64,000 nucleotides of DNA from Ophiura sarsii (GCA_035610835.1 CM069454.1:69574291-69638290); one strand, 5' to 3'. Numbered from the stretch's first letter, positions 12,428 to 23,976 are shown. Notes: generated by a model not told the origin, from the sequence alone. Made by a program: numbers and translations.

Positions 12428-13487
12428 GGCCGTGTGTCTTGAACTCGCCACCCTTACCGTTGCATGTCCAGATTTTTACATTTTACAACATCTGAGATTC
12501 GAATTAGCATATCGCAATAACTATTTGTTCTACCCCATAAAAAGTATATATTTTCTGAACGGTAATCTCACAAGGAATCCAAATATGCTATTAGAATTTA
12601 AATAAGACCTAATGGTAACATGTTGTGATTAAGAATGTTCAAAAAATATCGATTTTTTTCATATTTTGATTTAAGCTCAATAATAATTTTATACCTATCC
12701 CAATCATAATTTTACTGTGCATATTTAAGTTCCTCATGCAATTACCCACCAGAACATAATAGTTGTTAATGGTAAACATGTTGAAATATACTATATCGAG
12801 AAGTAAATGAGCACAAACGTTTAAATTTCATATTTATTAGAGTTTACAAGTATATATTTTTTGGTATGTACCCTATCCTGATTTAAACGGTATTTTTGGA
12901 TTCCCCTATTTGAGAGCTTTCCAAAAATGTATAATTTTGCTATCATCGGTTAAATATTTCTTTTGTTATAGTCATGTATGTAAAACCGATGAATTAGGGC
13001 AAGTTCACTGTGTAGCGAATAGGGAAAAAGCCAAGGACAACGCAATCGATTCATGATTACAATTGTTGCACAATAGTTGTCACATTTGTTGAAACAGAAT
13101 CTTATAGAATATAAAATAGTCTATAAAATGAGAGCAAAATCATGTTTGTAGCATACAGGGATGAGGAGTTATAGTAAATTGAACGTAGAATGGGAAACAT
13201 TTTCTATATTCCCCATAGAGATTGCACACAGCGCCGCCGCCACCGCCGCCGCCGCCACCGCCACCACCCCTGACTTTCACAACATAATCAATCATATCTC
13301 AGCCAAACATGTATAGAAATACCTGATTTATTAACACAATGTAGCTAGATAAATAGGCTTTCACATGACACCTCAACCATAGCTGTACCACATTTAGTTG
13401 TTGAGTTAATAGAGAGAGATGGATGATTTGTCACCAAAAATGCAACGCCACCACCCTTTTTGGGTGGTCAGTTCAAAACACATGGCC
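12428..13487. mobile_element. 1060-bp MITE, copy A
   Basis: Termini GGCCGTGTGTCTTGAACTCG and the complement of GGCCATGTGTTTTGAACTGA form inverted repeats. A 4-bp direct repeat ctaa flanks it (12424-12427, 13488-13491). The interior has a (CCG)n-like tract near 13233-13267. A small frame at its 5' edge also occurs in copy B and is not a convincing gene. The superfamily is not clear from a 4-bp duplication. Confidence 0.8.
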
Positions 13488-13700
13488 CTAACTCATTTTT
13501 TCTAGTTCTTAGAAAACAACAAAAGTATGAAACCTGTTACCTGTGTACCTGTTACTCATTTTGCATTATTGATAGATGGATATTCATTATGTGGAATGAG
13601 GCCTTGTATTGTTGATGTGAGGTTTGTATTGTTGATGTGATTTGGATTAGTGCATCCATGCACGCCAATTGAGGATTGGCGCGCGCCAATTAAGTCATAT

Positions 13701-14760
13701 GGCCGTGTGTTTTGAACTCGCCACCCTTACCGTTGCATGTCCAGATTTTTACATTTTACACCATCTGAGATTCGAATTAGCATATCGCAATAACTATTTG
13801 TTCTACCCCATAAAAAGTATATATTTTCTGAACGGTAATCTCACAAGGAATCCAAATATGCTATTGGAATTTAGATAAGACCTGATGGTAACATGTTGTG
13901 ATTAAGAATGTTAAAAAATTATCGATTTTTTTCATATTCTGATTTAAGCTCAATAATAATTTTATACCTATCCCAATCATAATTTTACTGTGCATATTTA
14001 AGTTTCTCATGCAATTACCCATCAGAACATAATAGTTGTTAATGGTAAACATGTTGAAATATACTATATCGAGAAGTAAATGAGCACAAACGTTTAAATT
14101 TCATATTTATTAGAGTTTACAAGTATATTTTTTTTGGTATGCACCCTATCCTGATTTAAACGGCATTTTTGAATTCCCCTATTTGAGAGCTTTCCAAAAA
14201 TGCATAATTTTGCTATCATCGGTTAAATGTTTCTTTTGTTATAGTCATGTATATAAAACCGATGAATTAGGGCAAGTTCACTGTGTAGCGAATAGGGAAA
14301 AAGCCAAGGACAACGCAATCGATTCATGATTACAATTGTTGCACAATAGTTGTCACATTTGTTGAAACAGAATCTTATAGAATATAAAATAATCTATAAA
14401 ATGAGAGCAAAATCATGTTTGTACCATACAGGGATGAGGAGCTATAGTAAATTGAACGTAGAATTGGGAACATTTTCTATATTCCCCATAGAGATTGCAC
14501 ACAGCGCCGCCGCCACCGCCGCCGCCGCCACCGCCACCACCCCTGACTTTCACAACATAATCAATCATATCTCAGCCAAAAATTTATAGAAATACCTGAT
14601 TTATTAACACAATGTAGCTAGATAAATAGGCTTTCACGTGACACCTCAACCATAGCTCTACCACATTTAGTTGTTGAGTTAATAGAGAGAGATGGATGAT
14701 TCGTCACTAAAAATGCAACGCCACCACCCTTTTTGGATGGTGAGTTCAAAACACATGGCC
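13701..14760. mobile_element. 1060-bp MITE, copy B
   Basis: Same length and, by eye, very similar sequence to copy A at 12428, in the same orientation, with the same (CCG)n tract near 14505-14540. Its flanks show atat on both sides (13697-13700, 14761-14764), a different 4-bp duplication from copy A, so the two arose by separate insertions and not by tandem duplication. Confidence 0.8.
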
Positions 14761-15207
14761 ATATAGAAACAGATGAACACAGCCATTACAATAATTTGAT
14801 TAATTCCATGGATTTGTCAATGCAAATTCAATAATGCAAAATGAGTAACATGTTGGAGTTGTCTGGTGGCCCTTTTGCAACAAAACTCTTCATTTATCAA
14901 CACTTTTGATTGGTCAATGACTTAGGTATTATAACAGCATGTGCATAATGTAATGAAGTCGTGATTTATGCAAAAAACTCAATTTTGCTGAAAAGTGAGT
15001 TAGGCAATTATCGAAGCAGGCTGACGATATATAGTTTTAAGTTTGACATTCAATTCCATGTTATTTCTGAATTCATAATATTTTTGAACAATGAGCACGA
15101 ACGAATACAAAGGTCTACATTTATGGTACCATTGTTACGGTTTGATTGAGGAAATCTTGAACCTTAGGACCATGCTCCTGAGGAAGAAATGACTTTTTGC
15201 ACCCCTG

Positions 15208-15362
15208 GTCTTAGGTCTTAGGTCTTACGTCTTAGGTCTTAGGTCTTAGTTTTGTAGACACCCCTTTAGTTACATGTTTGCCAATATTCAAATATTGGGC
15301 CCCCTACAATTTTCTGGATCAGTTGTTGTGCCCCCTCAATCATAACTACCACGCTACGCCCC
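15208..15362. repeat. Continuation of right minisatellite and a hAT-like right terminus
   Basis: Positions 15208-15257 resume gtcttagg/ttttgtag units interrupted at 10530. Then about 100 bp ends in CACGCTACGCCCCTG, whose complement CAGGGGCGTAGCGTG looks like a hAT terminus. A left terminus CAGTGGCGGAAATG lies at about 6788, outside the left array, so the whole 6.8-15.4-kb block could be one composite element. The flanking 8-mers do not match, so this stays unproven. Confidence 0.45.
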
Positions 15363-16095
15363 TGGACCCATGGTCCCCAACTATTTGTGTGACATTCTTC
15401 CATAGCCCTAGGACATGGTCGGGGACATGGTATCGCACCCGATCTATTCTACATTTAATTGAATCGGTGCATGACGTCCAATTCATTGCATGGACCGTGT
15501 TACCAAGTTGGCCTACGTGTCATGAAACAGGTGTGTCTTTCTTTTGATAATTCCCGAGTAGCTAATCCGCTATAAATAGTTTATTTAACTCTCATACTGT
15601 ATAATAGCAACTATCCTACCGAATATAGTACAGCTTTAATGTCGTACAGCTACCCCTGACGAGTATTATGTTTACACTTGAAAACATTGAAATATTGACC
15701 ATGTGTCTGGTTGACAGCTTGTCTGGGCACATCCGGGATACTCGCCTGGTTGCTCGTTCGTCTGTCACATACCGATGCATCGTCCCAGGGGAGGGCAGTC
15801 ATCAGCTACTGTATAAGCATCCATGATGAAGAAATGACGCGTAAAAGGGGTTACACTTGAGATTCAAAGGGTTAAGGGGTTCAACATCGATCATTTAAAA
15901 TAACAAGGGTATGACAACGCCTGGTGAGTTTGTTGGTATTTTCCCTGTCGCATGAGCTTCGTTACCAAGAAAAGACCGAGGCCATCTGTGCTAAAGCTGT
16001 ACTGTTTCATTTACTACTTTCAACCAAGTTACTATTATCTGTTAAAAATTGGCTATTAAAAAGAATCCATGTGATACAGGTCTACTAGGGGTTAA
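15363..16095. other. Intron, no feature recognised
   Basis: Single-copy A+T-rich intron of the neuroligin gene. I see no repeats, splice-flanked open frame or RNA gene here. Confidence 0.5.
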
Positions 16096-16416
16096 GGGAC
16101 GCATCATTTTATTTTGATTTTGAGGGGGATGGAAGTTGGGGTCGGGCGGAATTTTTTTTTCGCCGCCGAAGTCCGCAACATTTTTTTTCGTCGCCTTTAG
16201 TGGGCATTTTTGTGTGTGTGCAAAGGCGGCAAAGTTGTTTTTTTAAAGGTTTTACTATTTTTCTTACATTGAGTTGGGCGAGTCAGATTTTTTTTTTAAT
16301 CAGCAGTGGGTCAACTTTTATTTTCTTTCCCTGTTCCTGGATAATGGGCAAAGTTTTTTTTTAATAAAACTTCCATGCCCCACCCCCCGCCCCCTGAGTA
16401 TCTAATGGTGCGTCCC
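16096..16416. mobile_element. 321-bp MITE with GGGACGCA termini
   Basis: The left GGGACGCATCATT and right AATGGTGCGTCCC are inverted with one mismatch. The left flank is TTAA (16092-16095) and the right flank taaa, consistent with a TTAA target with one later change. The interior contains poly-T runs and GGGG/CCCC blocks and has no coding capacity. Confidence 0.6.
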
Positions 16417-16481
16417 TAAAGTAATTTCATGATGAAATCTTAATTTAGAGTGCATTTAGACATGCTTATAGTATTAGAATT

Positions 16482-16560
16482 GACCGTCTCCTCCCCCGGG
16501 ATGTTGCATCGTATCCCATTCCTGACCGTCCCCTCCCCCGGGATGTTGCATCGTATCACT
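16482..16560. repeat. Two direct copies of a ~40-bp unit
   Basis: gaccgtctcctcccccggga followed by tgttgcatcgtatc occurs twice in tandem with one substitution. It is small and its function is unknown. Confidence 0.8.
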
Positions 16561-17814
16561 TGAGCCCCCAACTATGCCCCTATTCAAATGTATACACCAG
16601 CGATAGATTAGGACATAACATGTGTGCGGCATTATAGTTCCCAGAGTGCAGAATCAACACCTTACTTGTTTGCTTATTTAACTCGTTTCATTGGACACTC
16701 GAACTTAGTGGTAAGGTGATCGATACGATGTTAAAGACGCTCTTAGCGCACATAATCATGCAGGATTCATTTTTTTATTTTCAACCTTACAAGTAATTCT
16801 TAGACTTTTTAGAGGTTTACCTCTGTCTGTAGCACTACTATGAATGCTCGGGATTGGGAATAGATTTGTATTTAAAATCCCTGTAGAGCTTTAGTTTATT
16901 GCATCATGGTTAACATCTCCCACGACCCTACTCTAAGCATATTCTACTATTTATTGTATTTCCATTCCGTGGCATCAAATCAAAATCCTTACCTTAATAT
17001 GGTCCAGGAGCATGATAGAAGGCCATAATATCTTGCATGCATTTATCATCGGAAGTGACTATACAGCCGATGATCGGGCACCCATTTTGAGAAAAGCTAT
17101 ACAGCCGATAATGTTAAATGACTGCGATGATCGGGCTGCCATTTCGAGAAGCTATACAGCCGATGATGTTAAATGACTCACATGCGAGGCCGTAGGCCGA
17201 CACGCGGATAGCCCGCTGCAGGCGCTAGTAAGAAAGAGAACCGCAGGCACAGAGGGCCGAGGTGCATGAGGCCGGCTTAACAAGAGAACCGAACGGTTTA
17301 GTGGGTCCATTAGGGGGGCTGGGGTACCGCGCCATTTTGCAATATTTTGCGAAATCGATCGTGGTTATCACGTGATACGTATCGTGGAAAAATAATGTAC
17401 ACTGTTTTAACTAAATGCACTGTGGGATTGTGTTACCAGCCTAAAATTATAGAGGTCGCAAACCCGGTCGCAAACTTGCTTATATTGAGCCTAGCTATAA
17501 CAAGCTAAAAGTGACATCTCTGAATGTATTACCAAAGTGTGAAATTGTTGGACACACTGGTAAAATGGTTTTACAACAAGTTTTGCTATCATATTATCAA
17601 ACTGAACTCAAGTTAAATCACTCTATATCGAGCAATAATATAATTGTTTACGCATTTTAATTGTTTAGACAAAGTTAAATAAATCAAGGATACATTTATG
17701 ATAGATAAATAAATAAAAAGAAAACTATAAACGCATGGGCGGTATTTATAATTGATAAAAATTGACATAACAATGATGTTACATTAATATACCATCAAGT
17801 TTAAAAAATAGAAA

Positions 17815-17892
17815 AATAATGGGAATATTCGAACCCGTGATTTCCGATTGCCAACGACATGGCCAACCTACGCACGCCACAGAGATTTACAA
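17815..17892 (-). repeat. tRNA-like fragment (possible SINE head)
   Basis: On the minus strand the sequence gtaggttggccatgtcg is followed about 30 bases later by ggttcgaatattcc, resembling RNA polymerase III A and B boxes. An acceptor stem cannot be paired, so it is not a functional tRNA. It lies within the 1.6-kb inverted-repeat element. Confidence 0.3.
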
Positions 17893-18049
17893 CTGTAATT
17901 GTGATTTTATTATTTAACCATGTCCATTTATTTATAACGAACGGATTTTTATTGTGCCATTTTTGCCAAATGTGTGTGTTGCTCTCGCACAAAATGTGTT
18001 TGTAATTTGATTATAATTCTTATTTTTAAAAGAACGGTAATTTTTTTTG

Positions 18050-18245
18050 ACATTTTCGAGAAAAAAAATGGCGTAACCCTGCTCCGGTAAACGCCAGCAG
18101 TGTGGTGTCCACGTGGGCAAGCATACAGATGATGCTAAGCAAATCCAGCATATAAAACAAAAAGTGCTCCTAATGGGACTCGAACCCACAACCTCTCGCT
18201 CCTCAAGCGAGTTTCTTTCCACTACACTAACCGTGCTAATTGAAA
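18050..18245 (-). repeat. tRNA-derived SINE-like sequence
   Basis: The minus strand shows gttagtgtagtgg (A-box-like), a good anticodon arm with loop ttgagga, and ggttcgagtcc (B-box) with a paired T-stem. The 5' sequence cannot pair with the 3' acceptor half, so it is not an intact tRNA. Sequence downstream on the minus strand continues about 120 bp to an A-rich run, which fits a tRNA-derived SINE. The anticodon position would read GAG but this carries no functional claim. Confidence 0.5.
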
Positions 18246-18694
18246 AAATTGAACGCAAATAATTTATTTATATCATGGGTCATGGGTTAATGCACTGTGT
18301 TAAATTCTACAATCCCGGCCGCCACTCTGTTCAAAGGCACAAAAAAGTGGACTTATTTTATGCTTTTTTTGCAATTCTGGGGTGTGTGGATCGTGTTTTT
18401 TTATCAAATTGGTTAGATATCCGTCCATTTTAGAACATCTGAAATTTAAAGTGCACCCACACACCCGGGAAAGTATGCTGCCAAGGGCATATATTTTGCA
18501 CGTAAATCCAATACAAAAGTTCAGAAAATCGACCAAAATATGACGTCATGACCATTGCTTCGGGACAAAATGGCGCGGTACCCCACCCCCCCCCCCCCTA
18601 TGGGTCCATTTTATTCGAAACCACTCATCGGCTGTATAGTTTTTCCTGAAATAGCTGCCCGATCATCGGCTGTATAGCTTCTGCCTTTATCATC

Positions 18695-19267
18695 ACAATC
18701 GTCACAGTTATCGAAAGCCAGTGAACTCATCTACAGAAAGCCTAGTATAGACATTTGTGTCGATTGACAGGTGCAAGTAGTCTCTTGTCTCACTTCTGTG
18801 CCTCTGTGATCACAACCTGTGAAACGATTGGAGTGACACACAAACGCGACATGATACTAATTATCTTGGTAAATCTAGACTGCAGACTGCAACGATCGCG
18901 ATGTTTGACGATGATAAATATACTGGTCATTTCTCGATATGCTTGACGGAATTAATTACTTTTCCTTTTTCATTCTTGTCGCTATAGATCATTTTAGTCA
19001 TTAGGCACCTTTATAAAATACATAATGTAATATCCCGTTGTTGCTAAGTGTAGAACCATGCATTCATTTTTTCATTAGACAATGATTTGACAGTTATTCT
19101 AATCATGTTTTCATTAGACAATGATTTGACAGTTATTCTAATCATGTTTTCATTAGACAATGATTTGACAGTTATTCTAATCATTTTGATAACAAAATAA
19201 GGAATATGCAATGACTACAAAACAATATAGCAGACATTAAATTCGATCTAACGTTTGTAATCTGATG
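18695..19267. repeat. Intron with three tandem copies of a 39-bp unit
   Basis: At about 19070-19185 the unit cattagacaatgatttgaca followed by gttattctaatcatg occurs three times with almost no variation. The rest of the interval has no recognised feature. Confidence 0.8.
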
Positions 19268-19640
19268 ACAGAGAGGTGGCCGAGCCTCTACCACGCTGTA
19301 GCGTTGGTCGGCAGTTTTCCATCAGAGCACAAAATCGTGGGTTCAAGACTAGTCGCCTTGAAACCAGGATTCTTTGCTTACCTCCCAACAAGTTCCTATC
19401 TAGGTCGGACATTTTACAATCACATCTTAATTCAGTATGGTTAGTTTCTCTTTCCGTGGTTTGATAATCAGATTTAATTGTAGAATTTCTCCTCTACCCC
19501 ATTCACTGTGTACAACGTGCAGGTCTATAATACGGTGAATGTCAGTGCGCCGTGGTTCGGAGAGTCACGTAAAGCCGTTGGTCCCGTGTATTCATACGCC
19601 CGACCCTGAACATGATAAATTAGTTGCAGACTGTAATATT
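19268..19640 (+). repeat. Possible tRNA-derived SINE
   Basis: Begins with gaggtggccgag (A-box-like) and about 65 bases later gtgggttcaagact (B-box-like). It continues to a block reading ggttcggagagtcacgtaaa and gccgttggtcccgtgtattc, typical of a conserved SINE body in style, although I cannot name the family. The poly-A or microsatellite tail is not clear. There is no protein-coding signal. Confidence 0.4.
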
Positions 19641-20189
19641 TGATGATTGGTATTGATTAGAGACACACAAATACGATGTTTAACGGTGCTTATTTATTAT
19701 ACATGTAGAGTCAGTGCGTTACTCCAATAGACTGTCGCGCATGCGTGATGCATAGTCTATACTAGATTCAAGGATACTATATACATCCCTCCTTTTTCCC
19801 AGAGTTTTTTAGAGAATGCAATGTCTAATTTTTGATGAACTGATAACTGTATGCCTTCATCATGCTATAGTCTTTATTTAACTTTAGTTTCAACCAGTGT
19901 GTAATGCTATATCTACTTTACCCTTCCTTTTAAAGGGTTTTTTTAAACAATTCTTTTCACAAAGTGTGAATTAAAGAGGTTTTATTCTTCATCTCTTCTC
20001 TCCGATGTGTTTTGTTGTGTTTCACCTGTGTGAATAGTTTACATTTTTCACAAGCTATTTTCTTTCACCAGTGTATGTGTTTACATTTTCACCAGTGTGT
20101 ATGCAGCATGGTTACTGTCTTTCGTTTCACCAGCGTTGTACTGTTGTTTACTCTTTTTCTCTTCTTTTGTTTGCCCCGATAATTGTTTT

Positions 20190-20510
20190 TGTTTATCTGG
20201 ACAGCCTATGTGTCCTTGTTGTTTTATTTGGACAGCATGTGTGTCCTTGTTGTTTTATCTTGGACAGCATGTGTGTCCTAGTTGTTTTATCTGGACAGCC
20301 TGTGTATCCTTGTTGTTTTATCTGGACAGCCTGTGTGTCCTTGTTGTTTTATCTGGGCAGCATGTGTGTCCTCGTTGTTTCATCTGGACAGCATGTGTGT
20401 CCTAGTTGTTTTATCTGGACAGCCTGTGTGTCCTTGTTGTTTTATCTGGGCAGCCTGTGTGTCCTTATTGTTTTAACTGGACAGCCTGTGTGTCCTTGTG
20501 TTTCTTGTGT
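20190..20510. repeat. ~31-bp minisatellite
   Basis: About ten copies of ctggacagcctgtgtgtcct followed by tgttgttttat. Frames through it give Cys/Val-rich repeat peptides in all three plus frames, which I treat as artefacts of the tandem structure. Confidence 0.9.
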
Positions 20511-20516
20511 TGTGTT

Positions 20517-22125
20517 TCTATTTATGTCAATACCGATGGTAACATGCCAAAGATGGCAATGTTAAGTGTTCCTATCTATGTCAATACCGATGGAAACATG
20601 CCAAAGATGGCAATGTTAAGTGTTCCTATGTCAATAGCGATGGAAACATGCCAAAGATGGCAATGTTAAGTGTTTCTATGTCAATAGCGATGGAAACATG
20701 CCAAAGATGGCAATGTAAAGTGTTCCTATCTATGTCAATACCGATGGAAACATGCCAAAGATGGCAATGTTAAGTGTTTCTATGTCAATAGCGATGGAAA
20801 CATGCCAAAGATGGCAATGTAAAGTGTTCCTATCTATGTCAATACCGATGGAAACATGCCAAAGATGGCAATGTTATTAAGTGTTTCTATGTCAATAGCG
20901 ATGGAAACATGCCAAAGATGGCAATGTAAAGTGTTCCTATCTATGTCAATACCGATGGAAACATGCCAAAGATGGCAATGTAAAGTGTTCCTATCTATGT
21001 CAATACCGATGGAAACATGCCAAAGATGGCAATGTTAATTGTTCCTATGTCAATACCGATGGAAACATGCCAAAGATGGCAATGTTAAGTGTTCCTATGT
21101 CAATACCGATTGAAACATGCCAAATATGGCAATGTTAAGTGTTCCTATCTATGTCGATGGAAACATGCCAGAGATGGCAATGTTAAGTGTTCCTATGTCA
21201 ATACCGATGGAAACATGCCAAAGATGGCAATGTTAAGTGTTCCTATCTATGTCAATACCGATTGAAACATGCCAAAGTTGGCAATGTTATTAAGTGTTTC
21301 TATGCCAATAGCGATGGAAACATGCCAATGTTAAGTGTTTCTATGCCAACAGCGATGGAAACATGCCAAAGATGGCAATGTTAAGTGTTCCTATCTATGT
21401 CAATACCGATGGAAACATGCCAAAGATGGCAATGTTAAGTGTTCCTATGTCAATACCGATGGAAACATGCCAAAGATGGCAATGTTAAGTGTTCCTATGT
21501 CAATACCGATGGAAACATGCCAAAGATGGCAATGTTAAGTGTTCCTATGTCAATACCGATGGAAACATGCCAAAGATGGCAATGTTAAGTGTTCCTATCT
21601 ATGTCAATACCGATGGAAACATGCCAAAGATGGCAATGTTAAGTGTTCCTATCTATGTCAATACCGATGGAAACATGCCAAATATGGCAATGTTAAGTGT
21701 TCCTATCTATGTCGATGGAAACATGCCAGAGATGGCAATGTTAAGTGTTTCTATGTCAATACCGATGGAAACATGCCAAAGATGGCAATGTTAAGTGTTC
21801 CTATCTATGTCAATACCGATTGAAACATGCCAAAGTTGGCAATGTTATTAAGTGTTTCTATGCCAATAGCGATGGAAACATGCCAAAGTTGGCAATGTTA
21901 AGTGTTTCTATGCCAACAGCGATGGAAACATGCCAAAGATGGCAATGTTAAGTGTTCCTATCTATGTCAATACCGATGGAAACATGCCAAAGATGGCAAT
22001 GTTAAGTGTTCCTATGTCAATACCGATGGAAACATGCCAAAGATGGCAATGTTAAGTGTTCCTATCTATGTCAATACCGATGGAAACATGCCAAAGATGG
22101 CAATGTTAAGTGTTTCTATCGTTTT
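20517..22125. repeat. 50/54-bp minisatellite, about 30 copies
   Basis: The unit contains tcaataccgatggaaacatg and ccaaagatggcaatgttaag, with a 4-base ctat insertion distinguishing 54-bp from 50-bp units. Blocks of variants recur in the same order (for example around 21130-21420 and 21680-21980), showing higher-order duplication of several units at once. Confidence 0.95.
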
Positions 22126-22830
22126 AGACAAAGTACCTAGTACCTATCTTGCATTTTTTCTTCTTTTTTTCTTTCGTCATTTTCCCTTAAACGGTTGTTT
22201 TTAAAGAAATCGTTGAACACATACTTAGATTTTACAAATGCAAATCATGTTCTTTGCATGAATAAATAGTGTACCATAAGTGACAAATTTAAAGTCTCCA
22301 GCGTTATATGGAAATACTGATTCAAATGACAAAATCAGACAAGGTTTATATTATTACTCGTTTTTGTAAATCTTAATCTTAACAGTTGACCTAGAAAATC
22401 AAGTATTTCCCTGAAATTATATTTGTAGAGTTCATGTTTCCCTTATAGAAATGCAACTCAAATGTTTTTATTATTCATCTTCCCTAATCTTAATCTTGAG
22501 ATTTGCAAATCAAACGTGTTGTTGTTGAAATAATGCTAGATGTAAATATCCTTATTCCATAAGAGGAATACCAAAACATAAACTGAGCTATGTTAATTCG
22601 TTCAAGACCGATATAGGTTATTCTATATAAAGGAAGTTATTGGCCCGGGTTATTAGCACAGTTTGATGACAAACAGGGCAATTCAAAGCGCATGTTATTG
22701 TGTTAACGATAACATCTTAGATCAAACGTCTAAACTAAATCACTGAAATAGAGCAATGATTTTGTTCATCTTTCACTGAGCGAAAACAGCCATTTTCTTA
22801 TATCTAGCACCATGGTTACTCTGCTGTCTG
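22126..22830. other. Intron between minisatellites, nothing recognised
   Basis: A+T-rich sequence without repeats or supported coding potential. Confidence 0.5.
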
Positions 22831-23622
22831 TACCTATACGGGCACTGCATATCCCAGTAACTCTGTGTGGCTATATTGGTTGTACAGTTCTCATACAGTT
22901 ACTAAGTTCACCATTCCTGTATACACTAGTACTTGTACAGTTCCCATACAGTTACTATGTTCACCATTCCTGTATAAGTTCCCATACAGTTACTAAGTAC
23001 ACCATTCCACTAGTACTTGTACAGTTCTCATACAGTTACTAAGTTTACCATTCCTGTATACACTAGTACTTGTACAGTTCCCATACAGTTACTAAGTACA
23101 CCATTCCTGTATAAGTTCCAATACAGTTACTAAAACCATTCCAGTATACACTAGTACTTGTACAGTTCCCATACTGTTACTAAGTACACCATTCCAGTAT
23201 ACACTAGTACTTGTACAGTTCCCATACAGTTACTATGTTCACCATTCTTGTATAAGTTCCCATACAGTTACTAAGTACACCATTCCAGTATACACTAGTA
23301 CTTGTACAGTTCCCATACTGTTACTAAATACACCATTCCAGTATACACTAGTACTTGTACAGTTCCCATACAGTTACTATGTTCACCATTCCTGTATAAG
23401 TTCCCATACAGTTACTAAGTACACCATTCCAGTATACACTAGTACTTGTACAGTTCCCATACAGTTACTAAGTACACCATTCCTGTATAAGTTCCCATAC
23501 AGTTACTAAGTACACCATTCCAGTATACACTAGTACTTGTACAGTTCCCATACTGTTACTAAATACACCATTCCAGTATACACTAGTACTTGTACAGTTC
23601 CCATACTGTTACTAAGTACACC

Positions 23623-23976
23623 ATTTCATCGCTGCACCAAAGGAATGGAATGCTCTTCCCGAACATGTCCGACGTGCTACATCAGTGCAATCCTTCAAAA
23701 CGTCATTGAAGACATATCTTTTTAATTTATGAATTGTGCATTGTAGACTGTGTTTGTATAATACTCTCATGTATTGTACATTATATTTCATTGTGTTAAT
23801 GAACTGTGGTTTTTAATGATTACTTATTTATATTTGTATGATAAGTTGTTGTTGTTGTATTTGTATAGCTTCCTTATTATGTTCTTATATTTTTTCATAC
23901 ATGTATGTTATGCGCCTCGGGGTTGTGTTCACAACGTGAGGCGCATTATAAATACCCTTTTATTATTATTATTATT
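23623..23976 (+). mobile_element. 3' end of a CR1-group non-LTR retrotransposon
   Basis: The first ~100 bp encode APKEWNALPEHVRRATSVQS, then FKTSLKTYLF and a stop, the typical C-terminus of CR1/L2/Jockey-group reverse transcriptase proteins. The 3' untranslated region contains a hairpin (gcgcctcg ... gaggcgc at about 23911-23945) and ends in an (ATT)n tail. The element is severely 5'-truncated, as expected from abortive target-primed reverse transcription, and is inactive. Confidence 0.75.

Larger units (their letters stand above)
12397..15030. mobile_element. Inverted-repeat element nested inside the hAT-type element
   Basis: The left end begins ATATCGTCAGCCTGCTTCGA (12397) and continues ATAATTGCCTAA. 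The right end is its exact complement, running back from 15030. The left repeat is interrupted by MITE A; after that insertion is removed it continues as ctcatttttt, parallel to the right repeat's ctcactttt. No target duplication is obvious and no protein is recognisable. Confidence 0.7.
10531..15207. mobile_element. 4.68-kb non-autonomous hAT-type element inserted in the minisatellite
   Basis: The left terminus CAGGGATGCAAATAGTG pairs with the right terminus (complement CAGGGGTGCAAAAAGTC), 13 of 17 matching. Both sides carry the 8-bp repeat gtcttagg (10523-10530, 15208-15215), though the host is itself repetitive so this duplication is weaker evidence. A ~115-bp homopurine tract lies near 10617-10735. 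No hAT transposase is seen; the interior is unrecognised sequence plus the nested elements described separately. Confidence 0.7.
17051..18685. mobile_element. 1.6-kb inverted-repeat DNA element with 9-bp target duplication
   Basis: The termini GGAAGTGACTATACAGCCGA and the complement of the right end GGCAGAAGCTATACAGCCGA continue into a matching stretch of over 60 bp containing reiterated ctatacagccgatgat words. A second inverted pair lies further in (ggggtaccgcgccattttgc near 17325 and its complement near 18565). The direct repeat tttatcatc flanks it (17042-17050, 18686-18694). An 8-9-bp duplication with GG termini is known for Merlin and some Mutator-like elements. No transposase is visible. 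Confidence 0.75.

Noticed and set aside
18168..18245. Functional tRNA-Leu(GAG) on the minus strand
   Set aside because: Anticodon and T arms look good, but the acceptor stem does not pair and a long variable arm is missing.
20071..22204. Overlapping Cys/Val-rich and NMPKMAM-type repeat proteins
   Set aside because: All plus frames are open in places because of minisatellite structure; no start context, domain or splice support.
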